Below the pieces are notes generated by a model, which saw only the letters and a list, made by a program, of their open reading frames with translations, was not told the DNA's origin and ran no database searches. A stretch of DNA of 64,000 nt from Gardnerella swidsinskii (GTDB taxonomy: Bacteria; Actinomycetota; Actinomycetes; Actinomycetales; Bifidobacteriaceae): contig NZ_QJVB01000002.1 of the NCBI RefSeq assembly GCF_003397705.1, positions 186,001-250,000 on the forward strand, read 5' to 3'. Below, in pieces: positions 9,207-19,692 of the stretch (position 1 is its first letter; each line of letters opens with the position of its first letter). The position numbers and the translations under genes were made by a program.

Positions 9207-10424
9207 CTACTTTTTTAGCGCATCTTTCAATTGCTCAATACGATTCGTTTCTTCCCAAGGGAATTTGACATCCGTACGACCAAAATGACCATAAGCTGCG
9301 GTTGGAGCATAAATTGGCTTAAGCAAGTTAAGCTCATCAATAATCGCAGCTGGACGCAAATCAAATACTTCACGCACAGCACGCGCAATATCTGCACGCG
9401 TAATACCTTCAGCTTCAGTTCCGAAAGTTTCTACGTTTACGCTTACAGGATCAGCAATACCAATAGCATAAGCAACTTGAACTTCTGCCTTATGAGCTAA
9501 ACCAGCTGCCACAATATTTTTTGCAACCCAGCGAGCTGCATAAGCTGCAGAACGGTCAACTTTGCTAGGATCCTTACCGGAAAAAGCTCCACCACCATGA
9601 TGAGCAGCACCACCATAAGTGTCAACAATAATTTTTCGACCAGTTAAGCCCGAATCAGCTGCAGGACCTCCCAAAACGAAGGAGCCAGTAGGGTTTACAA
9701 GCATACGGTACGAATCGTGCGCAACTTTTTGAGCAAGAACTTCGTCCAACACAGGATTAACAACATGTTCAACAAGCTGATCTTGTAACCAGTCTCTAGA
9801 AACTTCTGGGTCATGCTGAGTAGAAATAAGCACAGTATCCAAACGTTTAGGCGATCCTTTTGAATCATACTCAATCGTTACTTGAGTTTTCCCATCTGGA
9901 CGCAAATGCGCAACAGTGCCATCTTTACGAACTTTAGCAAGCTTTTGAGCTAAACGATGAGCAAGATAAATCGGCAAAGGCATTAAAGTATCTGTTTCGT
10001 CGCTAGCGTAACCAAACATAACACCTTGATCGCCTGCACCTTGAGCAGCGTAGTGCTCCTCACGAGAAGATGCACTCTCGCAAGAAGCATCCAACCTAGC
10101 AACACCTTGATTAATTTCTGCACTTTGCTCAGTTAAAGAAACCATAACACCACAAGAATCAGCATCAAGACCAATTGTGGAGCTCGTGTAGCCAACATTA
10201 CGAACAACTTGACGCACGATTCCCGGAATATCGCTATAAACTTCACCACGCACTTCGCCAAAAACCACAAACTGACCAACGGAAGCACAAACCTCTATAG
10301 CAACATGCGCATGAGAATCCTGACGAAGCATATCGTCCAATATAGCGTCAGCAATTTGATCGCATAACTTGTCAGGATGACCTTCAGTTACAGATTCTGC
10401 AGAAATTAATTTACGTTCTTCCAC
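9207..10424 (-). CDS. metK: S-adenosylmethionine synthetase
   Basis: Makes S-adenosylmethionine from methionine and ATP. The 405-residue product has the ATP-binding [16 protein letters not shown] motif near the N-terminus, [12 protein letters not shown] in the middle, and the P-loop-like [19 protein letters not shown] block. Length is normal for the family. The start is GTG at 10424, six bases after AAGGGGG. It lies downstream of rpoZ with a 138-base gap that carries a nested hairpin (10483-10529). In this window metE and metF supply the methionine. Confidence 0.96.
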   Translation of the reverse strand: MEERKLISAESVTEGHPDKLCDQIADAILDDMLRQDSHAHVAIEVCASVGQFVVFGEVRGEVYSDIPGIVRQVVRNVGYTSSTIGLDADSCGVMVSLTEQSAEINQGVARLDASCESASSREEHYAAQGAGDQGVMFGYASDETDTLMPLPIYLAHRLAQKLAKVRKDGTVAHLRPDGKTQVTIEYDSKGSPKRLDTVLISTQHDPEVSRDWLQDQLVEHVVNPVLDEVLAQKVAHDSYRMLVNPTGSFVLGGPAADSGLTGRKIIVDTYGGAAHHGGGAFSGKDPSKVDRSAAYAARWVAKNIVAAGLAHKAEVQVAYAIGIADPVSVNVETFGTEAEGITRADIARAVREVFDLRPAAIIDELNLLKPIYAPTAAYGHFGRTDVKFPWEETNRIEQLKDALKK

Positions 10425-10482
10425 ATTTCCCCCTTACGTTTATAGTCGATAAGGCTAAATACAGGCTAAATAAAGTGAAAAA

Positions 10483-10529
10483 CGCAGCCGTGCATCCGCT
10501 TTATTGAGCACGGATGATACGCGACTGCG
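10483..10529. repeat. Nested inverted repeat upstream of metK
   Basis: CGCAG pairs with CTGCG on the outside, and CCGTGC pairs with GCACGG inside. It lies in the metK leader after rpoZ. It has no T tract, and none of the conserved blocks of the SAM riboswitch classes I know are visible. It may be an mRNA processing or stability hairpin. Confidence 0.5.
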
Positions 10530-10562
10530 AATACCCATAAAGACGTTTATTAGCAAGGCTTA

Positions 10563-10847
10563 TTAATTACCTTCGCTTAAATCGTCCTCACCAAGAGTCT
10601 CTTCAAGCAATCCAGCATTAATTTCGCGGAAAGCAATAGCTAAAGGCTTTTCTTGATTTTGATACTCAACTAGTGGGCCAACATTTTGAAGCAAACCTTC
10701 ATTAAGCTGAGTAAAATAAGCATTAATTTGACGTGCTCGTTTTGCAGCAAATAAGGCAAGCGCATACTTGGAATCCGCATGTTGCATTAAATCATCAATC
10801 GGTGGATTCGCAAGACCAGTAGGTGTTGGCTGAGTGCCTAATGCCAT
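10563..10847 (-). CDS. rpoZ: RNA polymerase omega subunit
   Basis: Small subunit that helps fold and assemble the beta-prime subunit of RNA polymerase. The 94-residue product has the conserved [28 protein letters not shown] core (residues about 14-41) and an acidic C-terminus. The frame opens four codons earlier with TTG, but that codon lies within the TTTGGAG ribosome-binding site, so ATG at 10847 is preferred. It is placed between gmk and metK, as in other actinobacteria. Confidence 0.93.
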   Translation of the reverse strand: MALGTQPTPTGLANPPIDDLMQHADSKYALALFAAKRARQINAYFTQLNEGLLQNVGPLVEYQNQEKPLAIAFREINAGLLEETLGEDDLSEGN

Positions 10848-10929
10848 AATATTCTCCAAATTCTATGGTGCCACAATAGTTCCAAAAGGCTTATTATATG
10901 CTATCGATTGGATATTGCGTAAGTTTTAA

Positions 10930-11538
10930 CTATAAGTCGTATTCGCTTGCAATAACATTCCACAGTTCATCTGCGGCACGCTCAGCATTATCGTTCACAA
11001 TAACAACATCGAACTCTTTAGCTGCAGCAATTTCAACTTTAGCAGTTTCCAAACGTTTTGCTTGCTGCTCAGGAGTTTCAGTACCACGACCAATAAGACG
11101 ACGCTTAAGCTCTTCAAAGCTCGGAGGCGCAATGAACACGTACACAACTTCTAATCCAAGACGAGCAGCCTCTTGTTTTACGCGCCTAGCTCCTTGCAAA
11201 TCTATTTCCAGCAAAGTAGGAATATCTTGCGTAAGATGATCCAAAACAGGCTGAAGAAGGGTGCCATAATGAGCCATGCCATGAACCAGCGCGGTTTCCA
11301 AGAATTCACCATTACGCTTACGACGCTCAAATTCTTCTTCATCTAAGAACCAATAGTGAATACCATTAAATTCACCAGGTCTAGGCGCACGAGTGGTAGC
11401 AGAAACAGATAGCCAAATATGAGGATGCTTCTCACGAAGTATGCCTTCTACTGTGCCTTTACCAGCCGCAGTAGGACCCGTTAATACGATTAATCGACGT
11501 CTAGACTGCGAATCTGCAGTCTCATCCGTGGCACCCAT
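10930..11538 (-). CDS. gmk: Guanylate kinase
   Basis: Phosphorylates GMP to GDP with ATP. The 202-residue product has the P-loop GPTAAGKGTV at residues 21-30, the GMP-binding SATTRAPRPGE and GIHYWFLDEEEF motifs, and the lid region RLIGRGTET. The ATG is preceded by AGAGG. It lies directly downstream of a pyrF paralogue (15-base gap) and upstream of rpoZ, in the classical actinobacterial cluster. Confidence 0.96.
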   Translation of the reverse strand: MGATDETADSQSRRRLIVLTGPTAAGKGTVEGILREKHPHIWLSVSATTRAPRPGEFNGIHYWFLDEEEFERRKRNGEFLETALVHGMAHYGTLLQPVLDHLTQDIPTLLEIDLQGARRVKQEAARLGLEVVYVFIAPPSFEELKRRLIGRGTETPEQQAKRLETAKVEIAAAKEFDVVIVNDNAERAADELWNVIASEYDL

Positions 11539-11553
11539 TTGTTTACCTCTCGT

Positions 11554-12465
11554 TTACACACATTCGTCTGAATCAACAAGAGCCTGACGAATATCCAATG
11601 CTATGCGTTCAGTTGCAGCCGAAAGTTCACCAATATCTGGACCATGCGACGCAATCGAACGCGAAACAGTTACCAATACATTACCATGTGTACCAGCAAA
11701 AACACGCTTTAAATCGTCAGCTTCTGCACCTTGCCACCCATAACCAGGAGAAAGAATTGGACCAGTAAAACTGGTTACGTCAATTCCACCACCGTTCATC
11801 CAGTCGCCAATAGTCGCTCCAACAATTAAACCAACAGAACCCATTCCTTTAGTTTTATTGTTAAAACTTTGAGCCGTTTGAGCAATTCCGTGAGCTACAG
11901 TAGTTCCGCGGTAAGTTCCGCTTTGCCTAATAGCAGTTTGCAAACTTGCGCCTTCGCGATTAGAAGTTAGAGACGCAATAAAAACACCGCGACCGTTATT
12001 AAGAGCTTCGTTAATTAAGCCGCCCATAGAACGTGCGCCATAATAAGGAAGCAAAGTAATAGCATCAGCAAGAAGCGGAGCTCCAGGCTTAAAATATGCG
12101 TCTGCAAGCGCAGAAATAGTAGTAGACAATCCTCCATGACCGCAATCAACAATAGTAATAATATCCATTTGACGAGCGGCATACAGCACACGCTCAAGCG
12201 CTGCGAAACCCTTAGAACCATAGCGCTCAAACATGCTGGATTGGAATTTAACTGCCGCTGCCCTACCATTCATAGCTTGCAGCATGCGCATAGAAAAAAG
12301 TTCAGCTCCAAGAGCATCCATGTTGTATCCCCAATTAAGCAGCATTTTGCGATGAGGATCGATTCCAACACACAATGGTCCATATTTTGCCATAGCGTTC
12401 TTCAAACGCAAACCAAAATCGGATCGTTGCGCCTGCACTTCTTGATCACGAATGCTCTCGGTCAT
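11554..12465 (-). CDS. PyrF-like protein lacking the catalytic Lys/Asp motif
   Basis: A 303-residue member of the actinobacterial-type orotidine 5'-phosphate decarboxylase family, in the conserved carA-carB-pyrF-gmk position. Family features kept are the substrate-binding Asp in CVGIDPH, the Lys in AAVKFQ, TLLPYYGARSM in place of VTxSPYLG, and a C-terminal ILSPGYGWQG motif. The active-site block that reads DAKRGDIGST in functional enzymes reads DCGHGGLSTT here, so the proton-donating Lys and the following Asp are both gone. An intact paralogue sits in the pyr operon at 21691-22734. This copy is therefore probably inactive in decarboxylation or has another role; it remains a full, open frame. 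The start lies 3 bases after the carB stop. Confidence 0.85.
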   Translation of the reverse strand: MTESIRDQEVQAQRSDFGLRLKNAMAKYGPLCVGIDPHRKMLLNWGYNMDALGAELFSMRMLQAMNGRAAAVKFQSSMFERYGSKGFAALERVLYAARQMDIITIVDCGHGGLSTTISALADAYFKPGAPLLADAITLLPYYGARSMGGLINEALNNGRGVFIASLTSNREGASLQTAIRQSGTYRGTTVAHGIAQTAQSFNNKTKGMGSVGLIVGATIGDWMNGGGIDVTSFTGPILSPGYGWQGAEADDLKRVFAGTHGNVLVTVSRSIASHGPDIGELSAATERIALDIRQALVDSDECV

Positions 12466-12468
12466 GTA

Positions 12469-15400
12469 TTAAGCCCGACTTTCTTGACTTTCTGCCTGTT
12501 CAATTGCAAACAACTGCTGAGCATGTTCTTGTATGCTCATCACCTGATAATCGTTGTTCTTAACAGCTTCAATAGCCATTAATACTGGTGCGAATTCGGT
12601 AATAGTAGTGAATTGCGGAAGATCAGCTGCTACAGCTGCTGCACGAATGGCATAACCATCAGTGCGCGATCCCCTTGAATTCGGCGTATTCAATACCATA
12701 TCAATCTTACCATTTTCGATAAGCTCTACAACATTCTTACCGATTCTTTCATGCGCTTTCTCACTATTTGGCATATCCTTCGCCGTGTCGCCCTGACTAG
12801 AAAGCTTATCGACAATCACGGAATCAATACCATAACGACGAAGCACAGAAGCTGTACCTTCAGTAGCCCAAATCGTAAAACCAAGCTCCACTAATCGCAC
12901 TGCAAGAAGCGGAAGTTGACGCTTATCTGCATCACTTACAGACACAAACACGTTGCCGCTGGTAGGCAAACCACCCTTGTATGCTGCAAGCTGGCTCTTA
13001 GCAAAAGCATGTGGGAAGTCACGATCGAAGCCCATAACTTCGCCGGTAGAACGCATTTCTGGTCCGAGCAAAATATCAACCGTACGACCAACAGGAGTGC
13101 GGAAACGCTTGAACGGCAGCACAGAAGCTTTAATAGCAACTTGCTGACCTGGATGAATATCACCACCATCGCCTTGCGGAAGAAGAAGTCCACGCTTGCG
13201 CTGCTGTGCAATTGTTTCACCAGCCATAATTCGAGCAGCAGCTTTAGCAAGAGCAACACCAGTAGCTTTAGAAGCAAACGGAACAGTACGAGACGCTCGA
13301 GGATTTGCTTCAATTACATACAAAGTGTTTGCCATAAAAGCGTACTGCACGTTAATCAGACCGCGAACTGAGCAGCCGCGCGCAATCGAAAGCGTACCCT
13401 CGCGAAGGCGGCGGATTTGATCGTCCGAAAGCGTGCTTGGAGGAAGAGTACAAGCAGCGTCACCAGAGTGCACACCAGCTTCTTCAACATGCTCCATAAT
13501 GCCGCCAATATAAAGCTCGTTGCCGTCGTAAAGCGCGTCAACATCGATTTCAATAGCGTCCTGAAGGAACTTATCAATCAAAAGCGGCGAAGGCAATCTG
13601 CCAGAAACAACCGTGTCTGCTCGAGCCTCATCCAATGCGCGATCAACATACTTTGCAAGCTGAGCGTCGTCGTATACAATCTCCATTCCGCGACCGCCGA
13701 GCACGTAGCTTGGGCGCACAAGAACCGGGTAGCCGATTGCGTGAGCTGCATCTTTTGCTTCCTCAAGACTCAAAGCTGTGCCGTATCGGGGAGCGTTCAT
13801 GCCTTCTTGACGAAGAACCTCGCCGAAAAGCTCACGATTTTCAGCCAAATCAATAGCCTCAGGAGTCGTTCCCAAAATTGGAACTCCTGCAGCTTTAAGA
13901 CGAGCAGCAAGCGAAAGTGGCGTTTGACCACCAAGCTGCACAATCACGCCCTTAACAGGTCCAAGCTTCTTTTCTGCTTCGTAAATTTCAAGCACATCTT
14001 CGAAAGTAAGAGGCTCAAAGTAAAGGCGGTCAGACATGTCGTAATCTGTAGAAACTGTTTCAGGATTGCAATTAACCATAATGGTGTCGTAATCCTTGCC
14101 CAATTCCTGAACAGCGTGAACGCAAGTGTAATCAAACTCAATACCCTGGCCGATTCTGTTTGGACCAGAGCCAAGGATAATCACAGCTTCGCGATCGCGC
14201 TTCTTCAACTCGCTTTCGTCAGCGTAGCAAGAATAGTAGTACGGAGTTGCTGCGTCGAACTCAGCTGCGCAAGTGTCAACAGTCTTGTAAACAGGGCGCA
14301 AACCGTAAGCCCAACGAAGCTCACGAACCATGTTTTCGCCTTCGTCGCCAAGATTACGCAAATGCGCAATCTGCACGTCCGAAAGACCAGCAAGCTTAGC
14401 ACGCTTCAAAACTTTAGGAGTTAAAGTTTCAGCTTCACGAACCGCGAGCGCAGTTTCGTTAATTTGAGCCAGCTGCTCTACAAACCAAGGGTCGATTTTT
14501 GTTGCTGCAAAAATCTGCTCCGGCGTAGCTCCACCCCAAAGCGCGCGCTGAATTTGCAAGTAGCGGTGCTCCGTTGGAGTGTGCATTTCTTCAAGAAGCT
14601 TATTAACTTCTTCCTCGCTTGGACGCTCGCCATCCCAGCTAAAGCACGCGTGACGCTTGTCGATTGAGCGCATTGCTTTTCCAAGGGATTCCTGGAAGTT
14701 TCCAGCCAAAGCCATTGCTTCGCCAACTGACTTCATAGAAGTTGTAAGCGTGGTGTCTGCTCCTGGGAACTTTTCGAAAGCAAAGCGCGGAATCTTCGTT
14801 ACAACATAGTCGATTGTTGGCTCGAAGCTTGCAGGAGTTGAACGCGTAATATCGTTTTGAATTTCATCCAAAGTGTAGCCGAGAGCAAGTTTCGTTGCGA
14901 TTTTTGCGATTGGGAAGCCAGTTGCTTTAGATGCGAGCGCGGAAGAACGAGACACACGCGGGTTCATTTCGATGACGATAATGCGACCAGTTTGAGGGTT
15001 GATTGCGAACTGAATATTGCAACCACCGGTGTCAACGCCAACGCCTCGAATAATAGCGATACCAATATCGCGCATCTTCTGATACTCGCGGTCTGTAAGC
15101 GTAAAGCAAGGAGCTACTGTAATCGAGTCGCCAGTGTGCACGCCTACAGGATCGACGTTTTCGATTGGGCAAACAACTACGACGTTATCTTTTGCGTCGC
15201 GCATAAGTTCAAGCTCAAACTCTTTCCAGCCTTCAATGCCTTCTTCAATAAGCACTTCGTTTGTTGGAGAATAGTGAATGCCGGCTCCTGCAATGCGGTG
15301 AAGCTCTTCTTCGTTATGAGCAATACCAGAGCCCAAGCCGCCCATTGTGAAGCTTGGACGTACTACTACCGGGTATCCTAAAGTTTCAACAATTTTGTCT

Positions 15401-15864
15401 ACTTCTTCAATCGAGTGAGCAATAAAGGATTTTGCTGACTCAGCTCCGGCTTTTTCAACGACTTTTTTGAAAAGCTCTCGGTCTTCGCCGCGGTCGATTG
15501 CTTCCAAAGAAGCGCCAATAAGCTCAACGTTATATTTTTCTAGGATTCCTGCACGACCCAAATCCATTGCAGCATTAAGTGCAGTTTGACCACCAAGCGT
15601 TGGAAGAAGCGCATCCGGACGCTCCTTTGCAATAATTCGCTCCAAAATCGAAGTGTCAATTGGCTCAATATATGTTGCGTCCGCAAGTTCCGGGTCGGTC
15701 ATAATCGTAGCCGGGTTAGAGTTGACCAAAATTACGCGAATGCCTTCTTCGCGAAGAACTCGGCAAGCCTGCGTTCCGGAATAATCAAACTCTGCAGCCT
15801 GACCAATAACAATCGGGCCGGAACCAATTACCATAACCGACTTAATATCAGTACGTTTTGGCAT
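12469..15864 (-). CDS. carB: Carbamoyl-phosphate synthase large chain
   Basis: Makes carbamoyl phosphate from bicarbonate, ammonia (supplied by CarA) and two ATP, feeding pyrimidine and arginine synthesis. The 1131-residue product has two homologous ATP-grasp halves: the first with [20 protein letters not shown] at the start and ATP-binding residues to about 400, the second starting at [17 protein letters not shown] near residue 590. A C-terminal MGS-like regulatory domain follows (about residues 980-1110). It is slightly longer than the E. coli protein (about 1070). It lies 32 bases downstream of carA and 3 bases upstream of the pyrF paralogue. Confidence 0.97.
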   Translation of the reverse strand: MPKRTDIKSVMVIGSGPIVIGQAAEFDYSGTQACRVLREEGIRVILVNSNPATIMTDPELADATYIEPIDTSILERIIAKERPDALLPTLGGQTALNAAMDLGRAGILEKYNVELIGASLEAIDRGEDRELFKKVVEKAGAESAKSFIAHSIEEVDKIVETLGYPVVVRPSFTMGGLGSGIAHNEEELHRIAGAGIHYSPTNEVLIEEGIEGWKEFELELMRDAKDNVVVVCPIENVDPVGVHTGDSITVAPCFTLTDREYQKMRDIGIAIIRGVGVDTGGCNIQFAINPQTGRIIVIEMNPRVSRSSALASKATGFPIAKIATKLALGYTLDEIQNDITRSTPASFEPTIDYVVTKIPRFAFEKFPGADTTLTTSMKSVGEAMALAGNFQESLGKAMRSIDKRHACFSWDGERPSEEEVNKLLEEMHTPTEHRYLQIQRALWGGATPEQIFAATKIDPWFVEQLAQINETALAVREAETLTPKVLKRAKLAGLSDVQIAHLRNLGDEGENMVRELRWAYGLRPVYKTVDTCAAEFDAATPYYYSCYADESELKKRDREAVIILGSGPNRIGQGIEFDYTCVHAVQELGKDYDTIMVNCNPETVSTDYDMSDRLYFEPLTFEDVLEIYEAEKKLGPVKGVIVQLGGQTPLSLAARLKAAGVPILGTTPEAIDLAENRELFGEVLRQEGMNAPRYGTALSLEEAKDAAHAIGYPVLVRPSYVLGGRGMEIVYDDAQLAKYVDRALDEARADTVVSGRLPSPLLIDKFLQDAIEIDVDALYDGNELYIGGIMEHVEEAGVHSGDAACTLPPSTLSDDQIRRLREGTLSIARGCSVRGLINVQYAFMANTLYVIEANPRASRTVPFASKATGVALAKAAARIMAGETIAQQRKRGLLLPQGDGGDIHPGQQVAIKASVLPFKRFRTPVGRTVDILLGPEMRSTGEVMGFDRDFPHAFAKSQLAAYKGGLPTSGNVFVSVSDADKRQLPLLAVRLVELGFTIWATEGTASVLRRYGIDSVIVDKLSSQGDTAKDMPNSEKAHERIGKNVVELIENGKIDMVLNTPNSRGSRTDGYAIRAAAVAADLPQFTTITEFAPVLMAIEAVKNNDYQVMSIQEHAQQLFAIEQAESQESRA

Positions 15865-15896
15865 AGTAAACTTCTCTTTCCGTAAATCTTAAAATC

Positions 15897-17108
15897 TTAC
15901 TTGCTTTTTCGAGTGTTTTCGCGCATCAATTGCACAAAACGGTCAAATAGATAGGAAGCATCGTGCGGGCCTGCTGCAGCTTCCGGATGATATTGCACTG
16001 AGAACGCTGGAATATCAAGGCATTGTAAGCCTTCTACAACATTGTCATTCAAGTCAATATGCGACACCATTACGCGACCAAAGTGGCCGTTTTCGTAAGG
16101 AGATTGAACAGGGCCATCAAGAGGTGCGTCCACAGCAAAGCCGTGATTGTGAGCCGTAACTTCCACTTTTCCGGTTGTAACGTCTTTTACAGGCTGATTA
16201 ATACCACGGTGACCAAACTTCAACTTGTAAGTTCCAAAGCCGAGCGCGCGACCAAGTAACTGGTTTCCAAAGCAGATACCAAAGAACGGGTAACCTGCAT
16301 CCAAAACTTTACGCAAAAGATCAACTTCGCGATTTGCTTGGCCAGGATCTCCAGGACCATTCGAGAAGAATACGCCGTCTGCGTTAAGAGCTTGCAGCGA
16401 TTCGAAGCTTATTGAGGAGCTTACAACGTGCACACAGCAGCCGCGTTCAGCCAAACGGTGAGGAGTCATAGATTTAATACCAAAGTCAACTGCTACAACC
16501 GTGTAAAGTGGATCTTTTTCTTCAAAATCACCGCAAGGCTCAATCGTGTATGTCTCTTTAGTACTGACTTCATCCGTTAAACGCAAACCTTGCATTTGAG
16601 GAGTTTGCTTAATTTCGTCAACGAAAGAAGCGACGGTACGAAAAGCCCCGGTTGACGGATCAACCAGGGCCTTATTAGAAAAAATGCCGGCACGCATAAC
16701 GCCTACCGAGCGTAAATGACGTACCAGCTTTCGAGTATCAATACCACTAATGCCAACGATACCTTGCTTTTGTAAATCGTCTTCCAAGGAACCTTCAGCT
16801 CGCCAATTGCTAACTACTGGGCTTGGCTCCTTAACTACGTAACCTGCAACCCAAATGTGGGCAGATTCTGAATCTTCGTGATTCATTCCCGTATTACCTA
16901 TATGTGGGAATGTTTGAACTACGATTTGTTGATCATAACTTGGATCAGTTAATGTTTCTTGATAACCAGTCATGCCCGTGGAGAACACAATCTCAGCGCG
17001 CGTAGAACCTTGCGCACCGAAAGGCTTACCAACGTAAACCTGACCATCCTCCAACACCAATACTGCATCATCACTGCCGAATCCGGCAAAGGTGTCGTTG
17101 TAATCCAC
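15897..17108 (-). CDS. carA: Carbamoyl-phosphate synthase small chain
   Basis: Glutamine amidotransferase subunit that delivers ammonia to CarB. The 403-residue product has the N-terminal CPSase domain ([17 protein letters not shown]) and a C-terminal class I amidotransferase domain with the nucleophile Cys in [15 protein letters not shown] and the His/Glu of [13 protein letters not shown]. The start is GTG at 17108, following AAGGGGG. It is the first gene of the carA-carB-pyrF-gmk run and follows nusB. Confidence 0.96.
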   Translation of the reverse strand: MDYNDTFAGFGSDDAVLVLEDGQVYVGKPFGAQGSTRAEIVFSTGMTGYQETLTDPSYDQQIVVQTFPHIGNTGMNHEDSESAHIWVAGYVVKEPSPVVSNWRAEGSLEDDLQKQGIVGISGIDTRKLVRHLRSVGVMRAGIFSNKALVDPSTGAFRTVASFVDEIKQTPQMQGLRLTDEVSTKETYTIEPCGDFEEKDPLYTVVAVDFGIKSMTPHRLAERGCCVHVVSSSISFESLQALNADGVFFSNGPGDPGQANREVDLLRKVLDAGYPFFGICFGNQLLGRALGFGTYKLKFGHRGINQPVKDVTTGKVEVTAHNHGFAVDAPLDGPVQSPYENGHFGRVMVSHIDLNDNVVEGLQCLDIPAFSVQYHPEAAAGPHDASYLFDRFVQLMRENTRKSK

Positions 17109-17194
17109 CTTAACCCCCTTATGGCTTTAGGATATTCGTGGCAAGTTTACTCAGGTTGGCGGACGGGCGACGCGCCGGCGATAGTTATTGCTTC

Positions 17195-17677
17195 TTACTC
17201 GGCAGCAGCTTCTTCCGTAGACTCTTCCGTAGCAGCGTCTTCAGGAGAAGATTCGCCGTTAAACTTTGCCAAGCAAGCGTCTTTATCTGCCATAATCGCG
17301 CTTAGTAAGCCATGAATAAACGCAATAGCTTCGTCATCGCTATACATTTTTGCGAGCGCAATAGCCTCGTCAATAGCAACTTTATCTGGAATCTCATCAT
17401 TAAGAAGCATTTCCCACACCGCAATGCGCAAAATATTGCGATCAATAACAGCCATTCTGCCAACTTTCCAGCCAGTCGAATAGCGGTTTAGTGTCTTGTC
17501 AATTCTGTTACGTCGCTCTCCTACGCCTCGAACAATCTCAATAGCGTACTCTGGGAGCGGAGTTTGAGCGCCAGGCTCCTTAACTCGCTCCTCAAGCAAA
17601 GAAAGAATATGCTGATTCTTCTCATCCGCCTCATACAGCGTATTCAAAGCTCTTTTACGAGCGGTAGAACGTGCCAT
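17195..17677 (-). CDS. nusB: Transcription antitermination factor NusB
   Basis: RNA-binding protein that forms the NusB-NusE complex at boxA sites and supports rRNA antitermination. The 160-residue product begins MARSTARKRALNTLYEADEK, the canonical helix 1, and ends the core with EAIALAKMYSDDEAIAFIHGLLSA. An acidic Glu/Ala/Ser tail of about 25 residues is added at the C-terminus. The ATG follows AAGGGCG. It lies between efp and carA. Confidence 0.94.
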   Translation of the reverse strand: MARSTARKRALNTLYEADEKNQHILSLLEERVKEPGAQTPLPEYAIEIVRGVGERRNRIDKTLNRYSTGWKVGRMAVIDRNILRIAVWEMLLNDEIPDKVAIDEAIALAKMYSDDEAIAFIHGLLSAIMADKDACLAKFNGESSPEDAATEESTEEAAAE

Positions 17678-17738
17678 CGTAACGCCCTTCTGTGTAACGT
17701 ATAAAAATTACTTAATAAAGTTGTATCAAAAATTACGC

Positions 17739-17768
17739 GACCCAGCAACGAATAATCGCCACCGGGTC
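17739..17768 (-). terminator. Possible weak terminator after efp
   Basis: On the minus strand GACCCGG pairs imperfectly with CTGGGTC, followed within a few bases by TAATTTTTG. It lies downstream of efp and upstream of nusB, so it would be a partial terminator at most. Confidence 0.35.
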
Positions 17769-17845
17769 ACACTATAAAAAATTATTGAGAAATAAATAGC
17801 TAATTTAATTAGATAACTAATTGTTTTAATTAGATAATTAATTCT

Positions 17846-18409
17846 TTAGTTTTCACGACCAAGGTAAGAGCCGTCACGAGTGTCGACCTTCACCTTTTCG
17901 CCTTCACCCACGAAGAGCGGAACCTGGATTTCAGCACCGGTTTCCACGGTTGCAGGCTTAGTACCAGCGTTAGAACGATTGCCTTGCAAGCCTGGCTCAG
18001 TGTGAGTAACAGTCAAAATCACTGAAGCTGGAAGCTCAACGCTCAAAGGAGTGCCGTCATGGAAGCTTACGATGCAGTCGGTGCCTTCAAGCAAATACTT
18101 GCTCTGCTCGCCAACCAAAGCCTTAGGAATATAAACCTGGTCGTAAGTGGTCATATCCATAAAGACGAAGTTGTCGCCATCTTCGTATGAATATTGCAAC
18201 GTGCGGTTATCAACGGTCTCGAACTCCATCTTCATGCCGGCATTAAAAGTCTTGTCGACAATCTTGCCCGAGAGCACGTTCTTAATGGTGGTACGCACAA
18301 AAGCAGGACCCTTGCCTGGCTTCACGTGCTGGAACTTAACGACGGTCCAAAGCTGACCGTCAAGGTTCAAAACCGATCCATTCTTAATATCATTGGTAGT
18401 CTGTGCCAC
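17846..18409 (-). CDS. efp: Elongation factor P
   Basis: Binds the ribosome between the P and E sites and relieves stalling at polyproline stretches. The 187-residue product has the standard three-domain length. The [11 protein letters not shown] loop at about residues 30-40 carries the Lys that is modified in some bacteria, and the Pro-containing KPGKGPAF form fits the actinobacterial type. The C-terminal signature reads [11 protein letters not shown]. The start is GTG at 18409 with a modest ribosome-binding site. It is divergent from the YccF gene at 18539. Confidence 0.96.
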   Translation of the reverse strand: MAQTTNDIKNGSVLNLDGQLWTVVKFQHVKPGKGPAFVRTTIKNVLSGKIVDKTFNAGMKMEFETVDNRTLQYSYEDGDNFVFMDMTTYDQVYIPKALVGEQSKYLLEGTDCIVSFHDGTPLSVELPASVILTVTHTEPGLQGNRSNAGTKPATVETGAEIQVPLFVGEGEKVKVDTRDGSYLGREN

Positions 18410-18538
18410 GAGTTACCCGTTTCTTTCGCTAATAGGCTGCAAATTAAGCAGCTAAGAAATAAACCTTGCTTATTATGCCACAAAGTGTCAACTTATGCAT
18501 TCGTGTACCGATAGCAGCGAAATTATATACTTAATAAT

Positions 18539-18928
18539 ATGAAACTTCTTGGCAATATTGTGTGGCTGATATTCGGCGGTCTTTTCATTGCTGCAAGCTG
18601 GTTACTTATAAGTTTCCTTCTTTGCATAACCGTTATTGGCATACCATTCGGTATTCAAGCATTCAAAATGGCAAAGCTCACGCTCACGCCATTTGGAAAA
18701 CATGTTATTTACCGAGGCGGCACTAGCACAATTTGGAACATACTATGGATTGTATTTTTCATTGGACCAATGCTTGCATTAGGCTATATCATTTCAGGAT
18801 TCATTTGCTGCTGCACAATTGTTGGCATTCCATTTGGCATACAATCTTTCAAAATGGCAAAACTTGCGTTGTGGCCGTTTGGTTCCGAAATTGTAGAAGA
18901 TAGTTACGCACCATACGTACGCAAGTAA
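18539..18928 (+). CDS. YccF-family inner membrane protein
   Basis: A 129-residue membrane protein with two copies of a hydrophobic domain (about residues 8-45 and 65-115), each ending in a related motif: [20 protein letters not shown] and [20 protein letters not shown]. That duplicated pattern defines the YccF family, whose function is unknown. A TATACT box begins 13 bases before the ATG and no Shine-Dalgarno is visible, so a leaderless transcript is possible. Its 3' end overlaps the 3' end of pyrE on the other strand by 25 bases. Confidence 0.88.
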   Translation: MKLLGNIVWLIFGGLFIAASWLLISFLLCITVIGIPFGIQAFKMAKLTLTPFGKHVIYRGGTSTIWNILWIVFFIGPMLALGYIISGFICCCTIVGIPFGIQSFKMAKLALWPFGSEIVEDSYAPYVRK

Positions 18929-19596
18929 TCTGCAGCGCGCGAAGCTAATTCCTCATCCATAACTGGCTTACCGTCAGCATTAACTAAACGCTCTGCTGCA
19001 GCGAAAATTTCGCGCACATTTGCAATTGGCAAAACTGGGAAACCAAACTCCTGCTCTACTGCTTTTACTGCAGAAAGTTCACTGTCTTTCGTGCATTCCA
19101 TTCTGTCTACTGCCAAAATCAAGCCAACAACTTGCACATTTGCTTCCGCTTTAAGCTTCGGCAAAGTTTCGCGAACTGCAGTTCCAGCAGTCATTACGTC
19201 GTCAACAAGCAGAACTTTCATGCCGTCTTTTAACGGTTTTCCAACCATAATTCCGCCGTCGCCGTGGTCCTTTCGCTCTTTGCGGTCGAAAGTAAAACCA
19301 ACAGGCATATTGTGATTATTCGTCAAAGCCATTGCCGTAGAAACTGCCAGCGGAATGCCCTTATAAGCAGGACCGAAAACAGTGTCGATATCTTGCGGAA
19401 GTTTGCCGTCTTCGATTGCTGCAACAACGCGCTGAGCATAGTACGCGCCTAAGCTCGCGATTTTCATGCCGTCGTCAAAAGCGCCAGCATTAATAAAATA
19501 AGGTGATTGACGACCAGATTTCAGTGTAAAGTCACCAAATTTAAGCGCGCCTGAATCAAGCAAAAACTTTGTAAAACGTTCGTCTAATTCTGCCAT
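18904..19596 (-). CDS. pyrE: Orotate phosphoribosyltransferase
   Basis: Joins orotate to PRPP to give orotidine 5'-phosphate. The 230-residue product has [18 protein letters not shown] near the N-terminus, the catalytic-loop segment [13 protein letters not shown], and the PRPP-binding motif [16 protein letters not shown]. It is the last gene of the pyrB-C-F-K-D-E operon, separated from pyrD by an AT-rich tandem repeat. Its stop codon lies inside the convergent yccF gene. Confidence 0.96.
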   Translation of the reverse strand: MAELDERFTKFLLDSGALKFGDFTLKSGRQSPYFINAGAFDDGMKIASLGAYYAQRVVAAIEDGKLPQDIDTVFGPAYKGIPLAVSTAMALTNNHNMPVGFTFDRKERKDHGDGGIMVGKPLKDGMKVLLVDDVMTAGTAVRETLPKLKAEANVQVVGLILAVDRMECTKDSELSAVKAVEQEFGFPVLPIANVREIFAAAERLVNADGKPVMDEELASRAADYLRTYGA

Positions 19597-19608
19597 AATT
19601 AGCTCTCT

Positions 19609-19690
19609 TTCTTAAAATATTTTTAAATACTTTCTAAATAATTTCTTAAATATTTTCTAAATACTTTTTAAATACCTTTTAAATACTTAA
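19609..19690. repeat. AT-rich ~12-bp tandem repeat between pyrD and pyrE
   Basis: Seven to eight imperfect copies of a unit like TTTTTAAATACT fill nearly the whole gap between pyrD and pyrE. No gene is seen. The array looks like slippage-driven expansion within the operon. Confidence 0.6.
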
Positions 19691-19692
19691 TT

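Noticed and set aside
10483..10529. SAM riboswitch upstream of metK
   Set aside because: Only simple nested stems are seen; none of the conserved SAM-box sequence blocks are present.
13417..14424. Long plus-strand open frame of 335 codons
   Set aside because: It is antisense to carB, which has full family motifs; codon content and lack of a start site mark it as a shadow.
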